Source: Lachnospiraceae bacterium UBA3287
GTDB taxonomy: Bacteria; Bacillota; Clostridia; Lachnospirales; Lachnospiraceae
Reading direction: 5' to 3'
Length of the DNA: 8,421 nucleotides
Assembly (NCBI GenBank): GCA_002362155.1
Contig: DETN01000216.1
Location: forward strand, 1 to 8,421
Shown here in pieces: positions 6,793-8,421 of the stretch. Position 1 is the first letter of the stretch; each line of letters opens with the position of its first letter. The notes under the pieces are model-generated. The model saw nothing but the letters and a program-made list of their open reading frames with translations, was not told the DNA's origin and searched no databases. A program made the position numbers and the translations under genes.

Positions 6793-7846
6793 CCATTCTG
6801 ATACTGACAAATCATTCCTATATGCTCTGGCAGTTCCGGAGGGAGCTGATCGGCACTCTTCTGGAGAAGCACCGGGTCTTTCTCTGCATGCCTTTCGTAG
6901 GTCATGAAGATGACTTTGCAGCCATGGGAGCGGAGTGTATTCCGGCAGACCTGGAAAGGAGAGAAAAAATCCCTTCCGGGACCTGCGGCTTCTCGGAAGC
7001 TACCGGAAGATCCTTAAACAGGTCCGTCCGGACCTGGTCCTGACCTATTCCATCAAACCCAATATATACGGAGGCTTGGCCTGCCGTATGGCAGGCATTC
7101 GCTACTTCGCCAACGTGCAGGGGCTGGGAACGGCCTTTCAGTCCAGACAGATGGCCAGAGCCGTGACCTTTCTCTATAAAAGGGGCCTGAAGGGAGCGGA
7201 AAAGGTCTTTTTGAAAACCGGGCCAATGCCGAAGAATTTGCACAAAGGGGCATCGCCGAAAAGGAAAGGCAGGTCATTCTGCACGGAGCCGGCGTGAATC
7301 TGGATTATTTTGCCTTATCCCCGGAACGAGAAGTTCCATTTCCTTTACCTGGGGCGGATCATGCGGGAGAAGGGCATGGACGAACTATTTGCCGCCGTCC
7401 GGCGCCTGAAGGGCGATTTTGTCCTGGACCTTGTCGTCTTTTTTGAAGAGAGCTATGAAGACCAGGTCCGGCAGATGGAAGAGGAGGGCATGGCCGTATT
7501 CCACGGTTTTCAGAAAGATCCCCGTCCTTTCTACGCCATGGCGGACTGCGTGGTCATGCCAAGCTATCACGAAGGCATGAGCAACGTCAACCTGGAGGCC
7601 GCATCTTCCGGCAGGCCTGTAATTACATCGGACATTCCTGGGCGCCGGGAGGCAGTGGAGGATAGAGTTACCGGGATACTCTGCAGGAAGGGGAACACGG
7701 AAGACTTTGTCCCGGCCATGCAGAAAATGCTGGACAAAGCCCCTGCGGAGAGGGAAGAAATGGGGCTTGCCGGGCGGAGAAAAATGGAAAGAGAATTCGA
7801 CAGGCAGTCTGTGGTCCGAGAGGCGCTGGATGTCATGGGACTTTGA
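6789..7846 (+). pseudogene. Family-4 glycosyltransferase with three frame changes
   Basis: Joined across three frames, this reads as a GT4 glycosyltransferase of about 354 residues that would add a sugar to the lipid-linked repeat unit. Segment 1 begins at ATG 6789 (GGAG at 6775-6778; four-base overlap with the previous gene) and runs to about 6962, ending ADLERR. Restoring one base near 6963 continues with GKNPFRDLRLL and then TYSIKPNIYGGLACR and ANVQGLGTAF. A second base is missing in the T-run at 7208-7212, where KVF should lead into FENRANAEEF. A third change near 7309-7320 (net -2 or +1) takes GVNLDYF into LPYPRNEKFHFLYLGRIM. The C-terminal nucleotide-sugar domain is intact, with PSYHEGMSNVNLEAASSGRP and the stop at 7844-7846. 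As it stands, the first frame stops at 7043 and no full-length enzyme is made. Real decay and sequencing error are both possible, because the regions between the breaks are well conserved. Confidence 0.85.
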
Positions 7847-7888
7847 TGCCATGGTCAGAAAGGCTTGCCGGAAACAGAGAGCCTGCGC

Positions 7889-7895
7889 GGGGGAG
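7889..7895 (+). promoter_or_regulatory. Ribosome binding site for a TTG start
   Basis: GGGGGAG lies five bases before TTG 7901. There is no ATG near enough to use it, so it supports TTG as the start of the polymerase gene. Confidence 0.6.
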
Positions 7896-7900
7896 ATACT

Positions 7901-8421
7901 TTGCTGAGATCGGAATTTGTGCTGATTCTGTTCTGGATCGGAGCTATGGCTATAGTGCCCAGATTCATTAAAACAGACCATATGGAATGGATTAGCGGCC
8001 GGATGGAGATCCGATCCGACCTGTTATTTGCGCTGACGACCTTCTTTCCTGTCATCTGGATGGCGGGGCACAGAGGCTGCATTGGAGACAGTTTTACTTA
8101 TGTAAATACATTTGCTCAAATGCCGGAAACCATTTCCGGCTTTTTGAGGTATCTGGACCCTTCCGGAAAGGACTGGGCCTATTATGCTCTTGCTTGTCTG
8201 ATTAAAGTGGCGATCGGCAATAACAAAATGGTCTATTTCATGATCATAGCTGCGCTTCAGGGTCTGATCCTGGTGAGCGTTTACAGAAAATATTCCATCA
8301 GTTATGTGACTTCGATTTTTCTCTTTATCGCTTCTTCCGACTATATTTCCTGGATGTTCAACGGAATAAGGCAGTTCACGGCTGTTACTATCATTTTTTC
8401 AATTCACCTCGATACTTGCAA
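7901..8421 (+). CDS. EpsG-family polysaccharide polymerase, 5' part
   Basis: The first 173 codons of a multi-pass membrane protein are present; the window ends before any stop. Hydrophobic helices lie near residues 6-22 and 41-56, with more after about 105. HRGCIGDSFTY (57-67) resembles the conserved R...GxDT..Y motif of EpsG proteins, and FNGIRQ (153-158) is the family's signature loop. EpsG/Wzy-like proteins join lipid-linked repeat units on the outer face of the membrane, which fits the transferase genes just upstream. The start is TTG 7901, chosen for its ribosome binding site and because it includes the first helix; ATG 7946 would cut that helix. The reading frame is the same as that of the last part of the glycosyltransferase. 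From about 8080 on the base composition is more AT-rich than upstream. The last residues (after about 165) read less like the family, and a missing T in the run at 8394-8399 is possible. Confidence 0.75.
   Translation, partial: MLRSEFVLILFWIGAMAIVPRFIKTDHMEWISGRMEIRSDLLFALTTFFPVIWMAGHRGCIGDSFTYVNTFAQMPETISGFLRYLDPSGKDWAYYALACLIKVAIGNNKMVYFMIIAALQGLILVSVYRKYSISYVTSIFLFIASSDYISWMFNGIRQFTAVTIIFSIHLDTC

Noticed and set aside
7205..7216. Programmed -1 frameshift at the T-run in the glycosyltransferase
   Set aside because: The run has only five Ts and lacks the X-XXY-YYZ pattern, no stimulatory structure is evident, and two other frame breaks in the same gene favour damage or error.

Overview
The window looks like a chromosomal stretch from a moderately GC-rich anaerobic Firmicute, most likely a Lachnospiraceae-type Clostridium relative. 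The reasons are strong GGAG-type ribosome binding sites, tightly packed co-directional genes, an EpsG-type polymerase, and the style of the tyrosine kinases and sugar transferase. The genus is an inference. All supported genes lie on the + strand and most of them form the front part of an exopolysaccharide or capsule biosynthesis operon.

Layout. Bases 1-351 hold no gene I can recognise. They contain a plausible promoter (TATAAT at 160-165), a perfect 7-bp hairpin and a pair of GATGCATG octamers. Bases 352-2133 encode a complete half-size ABC exporter (membrane domain plus ATPase). Bases 2185-3150 encode a single-pass membrane protein with a short basic cytoplasmic end and repeated immunoglobulin-like modules outside the cell. 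Bases 3156-4616 and 4600-6135 encode two paralogous bacterial tyrosine kinases (BY-kinases). Each fuses a Wzz-type chain-length domain to a CpsD-type kinase domain and ends in a tyrosine/glycine-rich tail. The two genes overlap by 17 bases, and the second gene's ribosome binding site lies inside the tail codons of the first. Bases 6196-6792 encode a small membrane phosphoglycosyl transferase that starts the repeat unit on undecaprenyl phosphate. Bases 6789-7846 hold a family-4 glycosyltransferase broken by three frame changes. Bases 7901-8421 are the start of an EpsG/Wzy-like polymerase cut by the window edge.

How they fit together. The phosphoglycosyl transferase loads the first sugar phosphate on the lipid carrier. 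The glycosyltransferase, if functional, would add the next sugar. The EpsG-like protein would polymerise repeat units outside the membrane. The two Wzz/BY-kinases would control chain length and export through cycles of tail phosphorylation, and the Ig-like protein is a candidate outer partner for them. The ABC exporter's cargo is unknown. No flippase, phosphatase or cell-wall attachment enzyme is visible, so these would lie outside the window.

Most worth a second look: the unequal kinase pair (one has lost the ExxRxxR oligomerisation motif), the translational overlap through the tyrosine tail, the exact 18-bp tandem repeat in the second tail, the triple-frameshifted glycosyltransferase (decay or sequence error), and the structured leader.
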